Below, one piece after another: positions 17,811-25,011 of a stretch of DNA of 64,000 bases. How positions within the stretch are numbered: position 1 is the first letter of the stretch; every line of letters starts with the position of its first letter. The translations under genes were made by a program, and so were the position numbers. Below the pieces are notes generated by a model. That model was not told where the DNA came from. It searched no databases and was given only the letters and a program-made list of their open reading frames with translations. The stretch spans positions 1 through 64,000 of the forward strand of contig CALUIS010000008.1 of NCBI GenBank assembly GCA_944320765.1, in the 5' to 3' direction. Origin of the DNA: an uncultured Paraprevotella sp. GTDB taxonomy: Bacteria; Bacteroidota; Bacteroidia; Bacteroidales; Bacteroidaceae.

Positions 17811-17841
17811 AAAAAAGAGACGCGGCCCGCGTCTCTTTTTT
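17811..17841. terminator. Bidirectional terminator between convergent genes
   Basis: AAAAAAGAGACGCGG (17811-17825) and its mirror (17826-17841) form a nearly loop-free GC stem with A and T runs on either side. It serves both the lipoprotein gene and the minus-strand acyltransferase. Confidence 0.9.
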
Positions 17842-18600
17842 CTATTGGTCGGCGTTTTGGACAAAGCCCTGACGCTCGGGCGGGAGGCCCGACATGACCA
17901 CTTGGTAGGCTTCTTCCATGGTCTCCTTGACGTTTTCCGGCCCTTTTCCTTTAGGAAGGATAGGGTGGTGGATGGTCATGGTCAGTTTGTGCCGGTTGAC
18001 GAAACTTACCCCTTTGGTGCGGGGCAGGATGTCGAAAGAACCGTTGATGGTGACGGGGACGACCGGAAGCTGCAGTTCGTCGGCCAGCTGGAACGCTCCC
18101 CTTTTGAACACGCCCATGTGTCCGGTGAAAGTCCGTGCCCCTTCGGGGAATACCACCAGCGATGTCCCTTCTTTCAGTATCTCGCGGGCATTCTCATACG
18201 TCTCGTGGATTTTCTTCGGGCCGGACTTGTCCACGAAGATGTGGCGCGCGCTTTCGCAGGCTTTCCCCACGAGGAATATTTTGCGCAGGGACTTCTTCAT
18301 CATCCACTTGAAGTTGCGCCCTATGAAGCCGTAAATCAGGAAAATGTCGAACGCGCCCTGATGGTTGGCCACAAACACGTAGGAGGTCTTCTTGTCCACA
18401 TTCTCGTGCCCGCGTACGACCACAGGAATGAGCAGCACGCGGCAGAAGATGATGGACCAGATTTTTCCCGGATAGTATCCCCAGAAATGTGCGCTTCCCA
18501 GCCACGAGCCGATGATGGTGACCAAGGCGGTCAGTATGGTGCAGGCCAACAGGATGGGCAGCGCGATGCAGACTTGGTAGATGCGATAGAGTAGTGTCAT
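17842..18600 (-). CDS. 1-acyl-sn-glycerol-3-phosphate acyltransferase (PlsC family)
   Basis: The 252-residue membrane enzyme transfers an acyl group to lysophosphatidic acid in phospholipid synthesis. Two hydrophobic segments lie near residues 8-32. The catalytic motif is NHQGAFD near residue 79 (His and Asp), and the substrate motif is FPEGARTF near residue 152. A TACCTTTG box at 18624-18631 gives it its own promoter. Confidence 0.92.
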   Translation of the reverse strand: MTLLYRIYQVCIALPILLACTILTALVTIIGSWLGSAHFWGYYPGKIWSIIFCRVLLIPVVVRGHENVDKKTSYVFVANHQGAFDIFLIYGFIGRNFKWMMKKSLRKIFLVGKACESARHIFVDKSGPKKIHETYENAREILKEGTSLVVFPEGARTFTGHMGVFKRGAFQLADELQLPVVPVTINGSFDILPRTKGVSFVNRHKLTMTIHHPILPKGKGPENVKETMEEAYQVVMSGLPPERQGFVQNADQ

Positions 18601-18639
18601 TTCTTTATCTTCGTTTATGGTTGCAAAGGTATAGAATAC

Positions 18640-19830
18640 CTATTTATTATGCAAGGTTATGACGTTAATTTCGGGCCAGGCGCCGAAGCGGAAGGGGATG
18701 AGCGCGCCGCCCAGGCCGAGGCTCACGTAGAGGCCGCGGCCTTTCTCGCGGTACATGTGTTTCCATTCCGGGTAGAGATATTCCGAGGGCGACCATCCGA
18801 AGAGCATGAACTGCATGCCGTGCGTGTGGCCCGACAGGGTGAGCTGGATGTCGGTCTGCGGCAGCACCTTGCGCCGCCAGTGGCTGGGGTCGTGGCTGAG
18901 CAGCACCTTGAATGCGGGCGGGCGGGAGTCTGCGCGTCCGTATCCGGGGATTTCTCCCAAAGCCTTTTCCAGGTTGCCCCGTTCGGGGAAAGGAGGCTTC
19001 CCGTCGTTTTCCACTCCCACGAGGACGATGCTGTCCCCGCCTTGCCGGATGATGCGGTGTTCGTTCAGGAGCAGGTCCCAGCCCATGCCTCTCTGGCGTG
19101 CCTTCAGGTCTTCCAGTTCTTGTGTCTGCTCTTGCGGAGTGAGATACCGGGCGTAGGTCATGTAGTCGTGGTTGCCCAGGATGGAGTAGACTCCGTCCGG
19201 AGCGTGCAGCCTCGACAGCATTTCCTCGAAGCCGTCCAGCTCGTCGGCGGACGTGCTGACCAGGTCGCCGGTGAACACGATCATGTCGGGCTGTTGCTCC
19301 ATGACGCGGCGGACGATTTTCTCCACCAGCCGGGGGCGGTTTCGGAAGCTGGTGAGATGGAAGTCGCTGAGTTGCACGATGCGGTAGCCGTCGAAGCTTC
19401 CGGGCAGGTCGGATGAGGGGAAGTCCGCGTGTCGGACTTGCAGGTAAGAGGGGCCGAACGTCACTCCGCAGCCCATGACGGCGAACAGCAGCAGGGCGGA
19501 GGCGGAACTGACGGCCGTGCAGGCCTTCCGTGCTTTCGGGAAGAAGAAGCTGACGGCCTTTCCGATGAGGTCCACGATGACGAACATCATCTTGGGCAGC
19601 GCGACGAGCATGTAGAGGCTGAAGAAGATGATCATCTGGGACATGTTTGCCGCGCTGTGGTCTTCCGTGACGGTGAGCAGCAGGGCGGCTGCCAGCAGCA
19701 AGGCGTTGGGCAGGAAGAAGGAGATGTAGGCCCAAAGTTTGTGGCGGCGTCCGCGCATGAACCGGAAGTACAGGTAGAGGTCGGACACCACCAAGGTGAA
19801 CAGCAGGACAGGGAGTATTCGCAGTACCAT
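18640..19830 (-). CDS. Membrane-anchored metallophosphoesterase
   Basis: The 396-residue protein has about four N-terminal transmembrane helices (residues 1-125). A calcineurin-like phosphoesterase domain follows with all metal-binding blocks: QLSDFHLT, FTGDLVS, GNHDYM, LLSHDP and LSGHTHG. Related YaeI/UDP-diacylglucosamine-type enzymes hydrolyse phosphodiesters at the membrane; the substrate here is unknown. It starts 20 bp after the MetH activation-domain gene and probably belongs to the pyrC operon. Confidence 0.9.
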   Translation of the reverse strand: MVLRILPVLLFTLVVSDLYLYFRFMRGRRHKLWAYISFFLPNALLLAAALLLTVTEDHSAANMSQMIIFFSLYMLVALPKMMFVIVDLIGKAVSFFFPKARKACTAVSSASALLLFAVMGCGVTFGPSYLQVRHADFPSSDLPGSFDGYRIVQLSDFHLTSFRNRPRLVEKIVRRVMEQQPDMIVFTGDLVSTSADELDGFEEMLSRLHAPDGVYSILGNHDYMTYARYLTPQEQTQELEDLKARQRGMGWDLLLNEHRIIRQGGDSIVLVGVENDGKPPFPERGNLEKALGEIPGYGRADSRPPAFKVLLSHDPSHWRRKVLPQTDIQLTLSGHTHGMQFMLFGWSPSEYLYPEWKHMYREKGRGLYVSLGLGGALIPFRFGAWPEINVITLHNK

Positions 19831-19850
19831 ATTAATTCTATATTTGAAGG

Positions 19851-20774
19851 TTAAAGGTTCGCGGCCAGGTATTTTCTTATCCGTTCCACGGGGATTTCCC
19901 GCCGGAGGGCGTAGTCTTCCAGCTGGTCTTCCCCGATTTTCCCGACGGAGAAATAGCGGGCCGCCGGGTGGGACAGCATCAGTCCGCTCACGGAGGCGTG
20001 GGGTATCATCGCCCCGTTTTCCGTCAGGCGGATGCCGATGTCGGAGAATCCCAGCCAGTCGGAGAGCAGGAAGTTGACGGACTGGTCCGGCAGGGAGGGA
20101 TAGCCTACGGCCGGACGGATACCCGTGAACTTCTCGACGAGCAGCTCTTCGATGGAAAGCCGCTCGTCGGCGGCGTATCCCCAGTAGGTCCGCCGCACTT
20201 CCTGGTGCATCTTTTCCGTGGAGGCTTCGGCCAGCCGGTCGGCCAGGGTCTGGGCCAGCAGGTGCCTGAAGTCGTCGGCGTAGGGCCCGTTCTCATAGAG
20301 GTGTTCCATTTCCGCGTCCACCGTGGCGGCGAAGATGCCGGCGGTGTCGGGGATGCCTTGTGCCGCCGGGCGGACGAAATCCGCCAGACAGAGATAAGGG
20401 CCGTTTCCTTGCACGGTATGTTGTTGCCGGAGCAGGGGAAGCCTTAACGTGCGTCCCGCCTGGTCCGGGTCGGAGAACAGCAGGTCGTCGCCGTCGGAGT
20501 TCGCGGGGTACAGCCCGAACCGCACATGGGTGCGGAAGTCGCCGTCCAGGGCGGACAACATGCGTTGCGCGTCCTTGAAGAGCTGCATGGCTTCGGCGGC
20601 GCGTCCCCTTTCCTCTTCCGGGAATCCGGCCAGCCATCCCGCCCGGCAGGCGTCGCACCCGTGGATGCGGCTGACGGCGGCGAAACGCGGCGGGAAGCCC
20701 CAGGCGTGGAAGAAGTACACCCAGTTGATGTAGGGGGCCACTTCGTGTATGGAATAGTGCAGCGTGCGGGTCAT
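19851..20774 (-). CDS. Free-standing methionine synthase (MetH) activation domain
   Basis: The 307-residue protein begins MTRTLHYSIHEVAPYINWVY. It matches the C-terminal reactivation domain of cobalamin-dependent methionine synthase, with the AdoMet-binding motif GIRPAVGYPSLPDQ near residue 228 and the end pattern SHPAARYFSVGKIGEDQLEDYA. It helps re-methylate oxidised cobalamin using AdoMet. Some Bacteroidetes encode this domain as a separate gene; the rest of MetH is not in the window. The start at 20774 overlaps the pyrC stop by 4 nt, which argues against longer frames running through pyrC. Confidence 0.88.
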   Translation of the reverse strand: MTRTLHYSIHEVAPYINWVYFFHAWGFPPRFAAVSRIHGCDACRAGWLAGFPEEERGRAAEAMQLFKDAQRMLSALDGDFRTHVRFGLYPANSDGDDLLFSDPDQAGRTLRLPLLRQQHTVQGNGPYLCLADFVRPAAQGIPDTAGIFAATVDAEMEHLYENGPYADDFRHLLAQTLADRLAEASTEKMHQEVRRTYWGYAADERLSIEELLVEKFTGIRPAVGYPSLPDQSVNFLLSDWLGFSDIGIRLTENGAMIPHASVSGLMLSHPAARYFSVGKIGEDQLEDYALRREIPVERIRKYLAANL

Positions 20775-22132
20775 CGGTCGAAAGTGAGGGGTTGTCCGTT
20801 GGTTCCTTCGCGGAGCCGGCCTTGGCTGTATACCGGATGCCCGTTGCAGTAGGTCTGTTCCACTTGCCAGTCGAAAGTCTCGCCTTCCAGCGGGCTCCAG
20901 CCGCATTTGCTCAGGATGCCCTCTTTCCGCAGGACCCATGGCGCGTAAGGGCGGAGCAGCACGAGGTCGGCCTGTGCGCCTTCGCGGATAAAGCCTCTTC
21001 CCTTAATCTGGAAGAGGCGGGACGGGGCGTGGCACATCAGCTCCACCATGCGTTCCATCGTGAGCACGCCTTCGTCGCACAGGCGCAACATGCTGGCCAG
21101 CGAGAACTGCACCATCGGCATCCCCGAGGCGGCCTTCACGCATCCGCCTTCCTTGTCGGAGGGCAGGTGGGGCGCGTGGTCGGTACCCACCACGTCGATG
21201 CGCCCGTCGGTGAGCGCCTGGCGCAGGGCGGCGCGGTCGGCCGCGCTTTTGATGGCCGGGTTGCATTTGATGCGGGTGCCGAGGCGGGCGTAGTCGGCAT
21301 CGGTGAAAAGCAGGTGGGCGACGCAGGCTTCGGCGGTGACGGTCTTGAGCAGCCCGTGGGCGGCATCGTACAGCGGGCCGGGACTGAACAGTGCCAGCTC
21401 GCGGGCGGTGGTGACGTGGGCCACGTGCAGCCTCGCGCCCGTCTCGCGGGCCAGCCGCACGGCCAGTTCCGTGGAACGGAAGCAGGCTTCCTCGCTGCGG
21501 ATGAGCGGGTGGTATCTCACGTCCGGGTCGTCGCCGTACAGCTCGCGGTGGCGTTTCAAGTTGGCCGAGATGAGGGCCGAGTCCTCGCAGTGGGTCATGA
21601 CGGGCAGGGGGGAGCGGCTGAAGATGGCCCGCAGCGCGTCTTCCCGGTCCACCAGCATGTTGCCCGTGCTGCTGCCCATGAAGAGCTTGACGCCGCACAC
21701 TTTCCGGGGATCCAACTGTTCCAGCAGGTCGGTGTTGGTGTGGGTCGCGCCGAAGAAGAAGGAGTAGTTCACGAGGCTTTTTTCCGCCGCCAGCCGGAAT
21801 TTCTCCTCCAGCGTTTCCAGCGTGGTGGTCTGCGGCACCACGTTCGGCATGTCCATGTACGAGGTGACGCCTCCGGCGGCGGCCGCCCGGCTTTCGGTGG
21901 CGATGTCCGCCTTGCGGGTCAGTCCCGGCTCGCGGAAATGCACGTGGTCGTCAATCACGCCCGGTATCAGGTAGAGTCCTGTGGCATCGATTACTTCCTC
22001 GGCGGACGGCAGGGCGCGGATGCTGTCCGTGGCGGGGATGATGCTTATGATTCGCTCGTCTTCCACCGTCACGGTGCCGGCGAAGCGTTTGCCTTCGTTG
22101 ACGATGGTGGCGTTTTCGATTCGGGTTCTCAT
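20771..22132 (-). CDS. pyrC: Dihydroorotase
   Basis: The 453-residue amidohydrolase of class I type cyclises carbamoyl-aspartate in pyrimidine synthesis. The metal motif DDHVHFREPGLTRKADI lies near residue 61, further ligands in HVAHV near 237, and the catalytic Asp in VGTDHAPH near 310. The promoter box TAAATTTG is on the minus strand at 22162-22169. It is the first gene of an operon with the MetH activation domain and the phosphoesterase. Confidence 0.96.
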   Translation of the reverse strand: MRTRIENATIVNEGKRFAGTVTVEDERIISIIPATDSIRALPSAEEVIDATGLYLIPGVIDDHVHFREPGLTRKADIATESRAAAAGGVTSYMDMPNVVPQTTTLETLEEKFRLAAEKSLVNYSFFFGATHTNTDLLEQLDPRKVCGVKLFMGSSTGNMLVDREDALRAIFSRSPLPVMTHCEDSALISANLKRHRELYGDDPDVRYHPLIRSEEACFRSTELAVRLARETGARLHVAHVTTARELALFSPGPLYDAAHGLLKTVTAEACVAHLLFTDADYARLGTRIKCNPAIKSAADRAALRQALTDGRIDVVGTDHAPHLPSDKEGGCVKAASGMPMVQFSLASMLRLCDEGVLTMERMVELMCHAPSRLFQIKGRGFIREGAQADLVLLRPYAPWVLRKEGILSKCGWSPLEGETFDWQVEQTYCNGHPVYSQGRLREGTNGQPLTFDR

Positions 22133-22161
22133 CTTGTTAGGATATTACAGTTTGTTCCCTG

Positions 22162-22169
22162 CAAATTTA
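22162..22169 (-). promoter_or_regulatory. -7 box of the pyrC promoter
   Basis: The minus strand reads TAAATTTG about 30 nt before the pyrC ATG, fitting TAnnTTTG. Confidence 0.55.
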
Positions 22170-22263
22170 ATAAATACTTCTTGTTCAAGGGCGGATTGCG
22201 GGCGTGAATCTTGTGCGGCCCGCGGATTTTTGTTTACTTTGCGGGAGCAATGTGTTGAAGAAT

Positions 22264-22911
22264 ATGGAAACGGGAATGGATTTTGCCAAGGTTTTGGAGG
22301 CCGAGGCGGACATCTTGGAGCGCATCCGCCGGTCGGCCCACGAGCTGCACGCTTCGGTCAACCAGCTGTATGGCGGCGGGTTGCCGTATGCCTTTCATCT
22401 GGACGGGGTGGCCGAAGGGGTGACCCGCTATGGCGGGGAGGTCTGCCGGCGGGAGGAAGACGTGCTGCCGCTGATGTTCGGGGCGTGGTTCCACGACAGC
22501 ATCGAGGATGCGCGGCAGACGTACAATGACACGAGGAAGCGGGCCTTGGCCTTGGGGCTGGACGAGCGGCAGGCTTTCCTGGCCGCTGAAATCGTTTATG
22601 CGCTGACGAACGACAAGGGGCGTACCCGGGCCGAAAGGGCGGGGGAGAAGTATTACGCGGGCATCCGCTCCACGCCTTACGCCCCGCTGGTCAAGCTGGC
22701 CGACCGGGCGGCCAACGTCCGTTTCTCTGTCCGGAGGAATGCGGAGGACAGCCTCCACATGGCCGGAGTGTACCGCGAGGAGTTTCCCCATTTCCTGGCC
22801 GCCCTCCGGACGGACTCCGGCGATGTCCGCCTGTCCCTGCCGCGGGGGTTGGTGGAACAGGTCTTGTCGGATTTGGGATGCGGCGGGGAGATGCCGTGCG
22901 GCGGGGGCTGA
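22264..22911 (+). CDS. HD-domain phosphohydrolase
   Basis: The 215-residue protein has an HD fold: YAFHLDGVAEGV near residue 43, FHDSIEDARQTYNDTR near 77 with the paired His-Asp, and KLADRAANV near 145. The pattern resembles the (p)ppGpp hydrolase domain of RelA/SpoT and small MESH1-like hydrolases. It may act on guanosine tetraphosphate or another nucleotide, which is not certain. The ATG at 22264 is chosen because upstream start codons run into stops. It converges with the glycosyltransferase gene across array C. Confidence 0.8.
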   Translation: METGMDFAKVLEAEADILERIRRSAHELHASVNQLYGGGLPYAFHLDGVAEGVTRYGGEVCRREEDVLPLMFGAWFHDSIEDARQTYNDTRKRALALGLDERQAFLAAEIVYALTNDKGRTRAERAGEKYYAGIRSTPYAPLVKLADRAANVRFSVRRNAEDSLHMAGVYREEFPHFLAALRTDSGDVRLSLPRGLVEQVLSDLGCGGEMPCGGG

Positions 22912-22930
22912 ATGGGGCGGCTGACCCCGC

Positions 22931-22999
22931 CGGAGTACTTTGCGGCAAGTACTCCGATACTTTGCGGCAAGTACTCAAGTACTCTGCGGAGAGTACTGT
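22931..22999 (+). repeat. Array C: three 22-bp hairpin units with TTTGCGGCAA cores
   Basis: Cores start at 22939 (TTTGCGGCAA), 22961 (TTTGCGGCAA) and 22983 (TCTGCGGAGA), exactly 22 bp apart. The first is flanked by perfect arms GGAGTAC and GTACTCC, so it forms a 7-bp stem with the core as loop. Arms differ entirely from those of arrays A and B, while core and period are kept. It lies in the 123-bp gap between two convergent genes. Confidence 0.8.
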
Positions 23000-23034
23000 G
23001 CGGCGTGCCGCGCATCCGCGCCGCGCGGGGCGCG

Positions 23035-23787
23035 TCAGCCTTGTTGCGCGGGCCGTGGATATTTCCTGAACCAGCCGTCGAGCCGCAGGCGGATGACGCC
23101 GAACACGGCCTCGCTGAAGATGCCGCCGCTCATCTTGCTCGTCCCCAGCTCGCGGTTGACGAAGACCACCGGCACTTCCTTTATCTTGAATCCGCATTGC
23201 TTGGCGGTGAACTTCATCTCGATTTGGAAGGCATAGCCCTTGAAGCGCACCTTGTCCAGCTCGATGGTCTCCAGCACGCGGCGGCGGTAGCATTTGAACC
23301 CGGCCGTGGTGTCGTTGATTTTCAGCCCGGTGACGAGGCGCACGTATTTGGAGGCGTAGTAGGACATCAGCACCCGCCCCATCGGCCAGTTCACCACGTT
23401 GACCCCGCTGACGTAGCGCGAGCCGATGGCCACGTCGTAGCCCTCCTTGGCGCAGGCGTCGTACAGCCGCGGCAGGTCGTTCGGGTTGTGGCTGAAGTCG
23501 GCGTCCATCTCGAAGATATAGTCGTACTTCTGTTGGACGGCCCATTTGAATCCGGCGATGTAGGCCGTGCCCAGCCCCAGCTTGCCGGAGCGTTCAATCA
23601 GGTGCAGGCGGTCTTTGAACTCGTCCGCCATCAGCCGCTTCACGATGGCTGCCGTTCCGTCCGGCGAGCCGTCGTCGATGATCAGCATGTCGAAAGGTTG
23701 CGCCAGTCCGAACACGGCGCGGATGATATTCTCGATGTTCTCCTTCTCGTTATAGGTCGGGATGATGACCACACTGTCTGAACGCAT
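23035..23787 (-). CDS. Polyprenol-phosphate mannosyltransferase-type glycosyltransferase (GT2)
   Basis: The 250-residue GT-A enzyme begins MRSDSVVIIPTYNEKENIEN. It carries IIDDGSPDGTA near residue 34, the metal-binding DADFSHNP near 90 and GSRYVSG near 120, matching dolichol/polyprenol monophosphomannose synthases without a C-terminal membrane domain. It would load a sugar onto a lipid carrier for envelope glycosylation. The start at 23787 follows a TATCTTTG box on the minus strand at 23831-23838. A longer frame lies upstream of that promoter and is rejected. Confidence 0.88.
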   Translation of the reverse strand: MRSDSVVIIPTYNEKENIENIIRAVFGLAQPFDMLIIDDGSPDGTAAIVKRLMADEFKDRLHLIERSGKLGLGTAYIAGFKWAVQQKYDYIFEMDADFSHNPNDLPRLYDACAKEGYDVAIGSRYVSGVNVVNWPMGRVLMSYYASKYVRLVTGLKINDTTAGFKCYRRRVLETIELDKVRFKGYAFQIEMKFTAKQCGFKIKEVPVVFVNRELGTSKMSGGIFSEAVFGVIRLRLDGWFRKYPRPAQQG

Positions 23788-23914
23788 AGCTGGCTTCGTT
23801 TTAATGAATGGTTGATATTGCTTCGTAAGACAAAGATAGGGGAAAAAGCGCGAACTGCGGCAGAAAGTGGAATTATTTCTTGCGGCTGGCCGTTTTTTTA
23901 GCGATTCTTTGTAC

Positions 23915-23960
23915 TTTTGCATCCGATTGAATCATGGAGATACAAGGTTTGCAGGCCCTC
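23915..23960 (+). repeat. mfd: 46-bp direct repeat, copy 1 (orphaned mfd start)
   Basis: This copy is identical over 46 bp to 24966-25011. It carries a -7 box overlap (TACTTTTG at 23912-23919), the mfd ATG (23934) and the first nine mfd codons. It then runs into unrelated DNA and stops at TAG 23994-23996 after 20 codons. Confidence 0.95.
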
Positions 23961-23990
23961 CAATGCCTTTCCTGGGATGTCAGTAGTTGT

Positions 23991-24209
23991 TTATAGTTCC
24001 GTTTTTAGTTCTTCATACAAATCAACAGGCCCCAAATGCCAATATTTGGTGCTTTCGGTCGATAGCTTCTTATAGAGCTTTGAACGATAGATGCGGCCGA
24101 TGGCGTCAGTGAGGCTTATGCCCAAATCCTTTGAAAGCCATGGGGCAAGCCACCCAATTTTGATGGGTAACAATAAATACAAGTTTTCTTGGGTGATTTC
24201 CGCGCTCAT
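23991..24209 (-). CDS. Small protein of a DUF3990 toxin cassette
   Basis: A 72-residue protein beginning MSAEITQENLYLLLPIKIGW, containing SLTDAIGRIYRSKLYKKLS and a tail with WHLGPVDLYEEL. Small proteins of this sort are found beside DUF3990/DUF3791 genes in many gut bacteria. It may be the second antitoxin or an accessory factor. Its start overlaps the stop of the DUF3990 gene by 4 nt. Function is inferred from context only. Confidence 0.65.
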   Translation of the reverse strand: MSAEITQENLYLLLPIKIGWLAPWLSKDLGISLTDAIGRIYRSKLYKKLSTESTKYWHLGPVDLYEELKTEL

Positions 24210-24694
24210 AGTCTTATCTCCTTTGCTTCAATAAATGTAATGGCAAGCAGTGACTTTTCCGTGTGGAACAGGTACTGGTCTACCAGTTTGTAAGTTTTCA
24301 ATTCCTGAATGAGGGTCGGCATACTGATGATGCCTCCTTCATAGAGCGTAAATTGGGTATAGACATTGTCGTTTGCCACTGGGCCATACACAATGTCGTA
24401 ATCATGAGTGAATCCTTGCATTGTGCGGTTCTTCATCACAAAGTCCACCCACTCCTCTGTGGGCTTTTCAAACATGAGCGATTTCATTCGCTTTGTTGCC
24501 TCGTCGTCCAGTTCATACACGTTCACATAGCCCACACTTATTCCTTTGTCTTTCATTCTCCGCTCAGTCAATTTCCTTGCCTGTCCGTAGGAAGTCGTAG
24601 CATAGAAACCATGCCCATAGTCGAGTGAACGGTTGGGCTGGCGTATCTCAGGCATTCTCACCACCTCTACGCTTCCATGATATATCTTGCTCAT
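24206..24694 (-). CDS. DUF3990 ADP-ribosyltransferase-like toxin candidate
   Basis: The 162-residue protein starts MSKIYHGSVEVVRMPEI and has SLDYGHGFYATTSYGQARKL near residue 23. The YHGS and GxGFYxTT elements are the NAD-binding signature of DUF3990 proteins, which are predicted to share the ADP-ribosyltransferase fold. The middle gene of a tightly overlapping trio, it is the likely toxin. Target and chemistry are unknown. Confidence 0.75.
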   Translation of the reverse strand: MSKIYHGSVEVVRMPEIRQPNRSLDYGHGFYATTSYGQARKLTERRMKDKGISVGYVNVYELDDEATKRMKSLMFEKPTEEWVDFVMKNRTMQGFTHDYDIVYGPVANDNVYTQFTLYEGGIISMPTLIQELKTYKLVDQYLFHTEKSLLAITFIEAKEIRL

Positions 24695-24903
24695 ATCTTC
24701 CTGTCATTTATCATTTCGTCAATCTCTTCAATCAGCCATTGGTGGCCTTGTGTGTGAAGCACGTCATAGAACTCACAGAAATGTTCCGTTATGCCATATA
24801 GTTCAAACAGTTTTACCACGTCCTCTGTTTTCATGCCTTTGGCCTTGGCATATTGTTCTATGCAGAACGATATGAACATGGCTTTGTCTTGTTGTTCTTT
24901 CAT
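24691..24903 (-). CDS. DUF3791 small protein, likely antitoxin
   Basis: The 70-residue helical protein has FCIEQYAKAKGMKTEDVVK near residue 13 and FYDVLHTQGHQWLIEEIDE near 45, the DUF3791 pattern. It is the first gene of the trio, which is where antitoxins usually sit, and overlaps the DUF3990 gene by 4 nt. A good promoter lies directly upstream at 24920-24949. The antitoxin role is inference. Confidence 0.75.
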   Translation of the reverse strand: MKEQQDKAMFISFCIEQYAKAKGMKTEDVVKLFELYGITEHFCEFYDVLHTQGHQWLIEEIDEMINDRKI

Positions 24904-24919
24904 CGTTGTTTTTTATCTG

Positions 24920-24949
24920 CAAAAATATACGTATTTTCCATACGGCAAA
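24920..24949 (-). promoter_or_regulatory. Promoter of the toxin cassette
   Basis: On the minus strand TTTG (24946-24949), 18 nt, then TATTTTTG (24920-24927) precede the DUF3791 gene by 17 nt. Confidence 0.65.
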
Positions 24950-24965
24950 AGCTTTTTATCTTTAA

Positions 24966-25011
24966 TTTTGCATCCGATTGAATCATGGAGATACAAGGTT
25001 TGCAGGCCCTC
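24966..25011 (+). repeat. mfd: 46-bp direct repeat, copy 2 (functional mfd start)
   Basis: Identical to 23915-23960. Here it continues into the mfd reading frame. Cassette DNA supplies the first bases of a new -7 box (TAATTTTG, 24963-24970), so the promoter spans the junction. Confidence 0.95.

Larger units (their letters stand above)
23961..24965 (-). mobile_element. AT-rich three-gene toxin cassette inserted at the 5' end of mfd
   Basis: 1005 bp of markedly AT-richer DNA sits between two copies of the mfd start. Its three genes all read leftward and overlap one another by 4 nt. The left repeat copy is continuous with the intergenic DNA before mfd and the right copy with the mfd body, so the block is an insertion that left mfd intact. 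No transposase or recombinase is present. The mechanism is not visible. Confidence 0.8.

Noticed and set aside
23934..23996. A 20-residue peptide gene from repeat copy 1
   Set aside because: It is the duplicated mfd start running into foreign DNA; nothing suggests a function.
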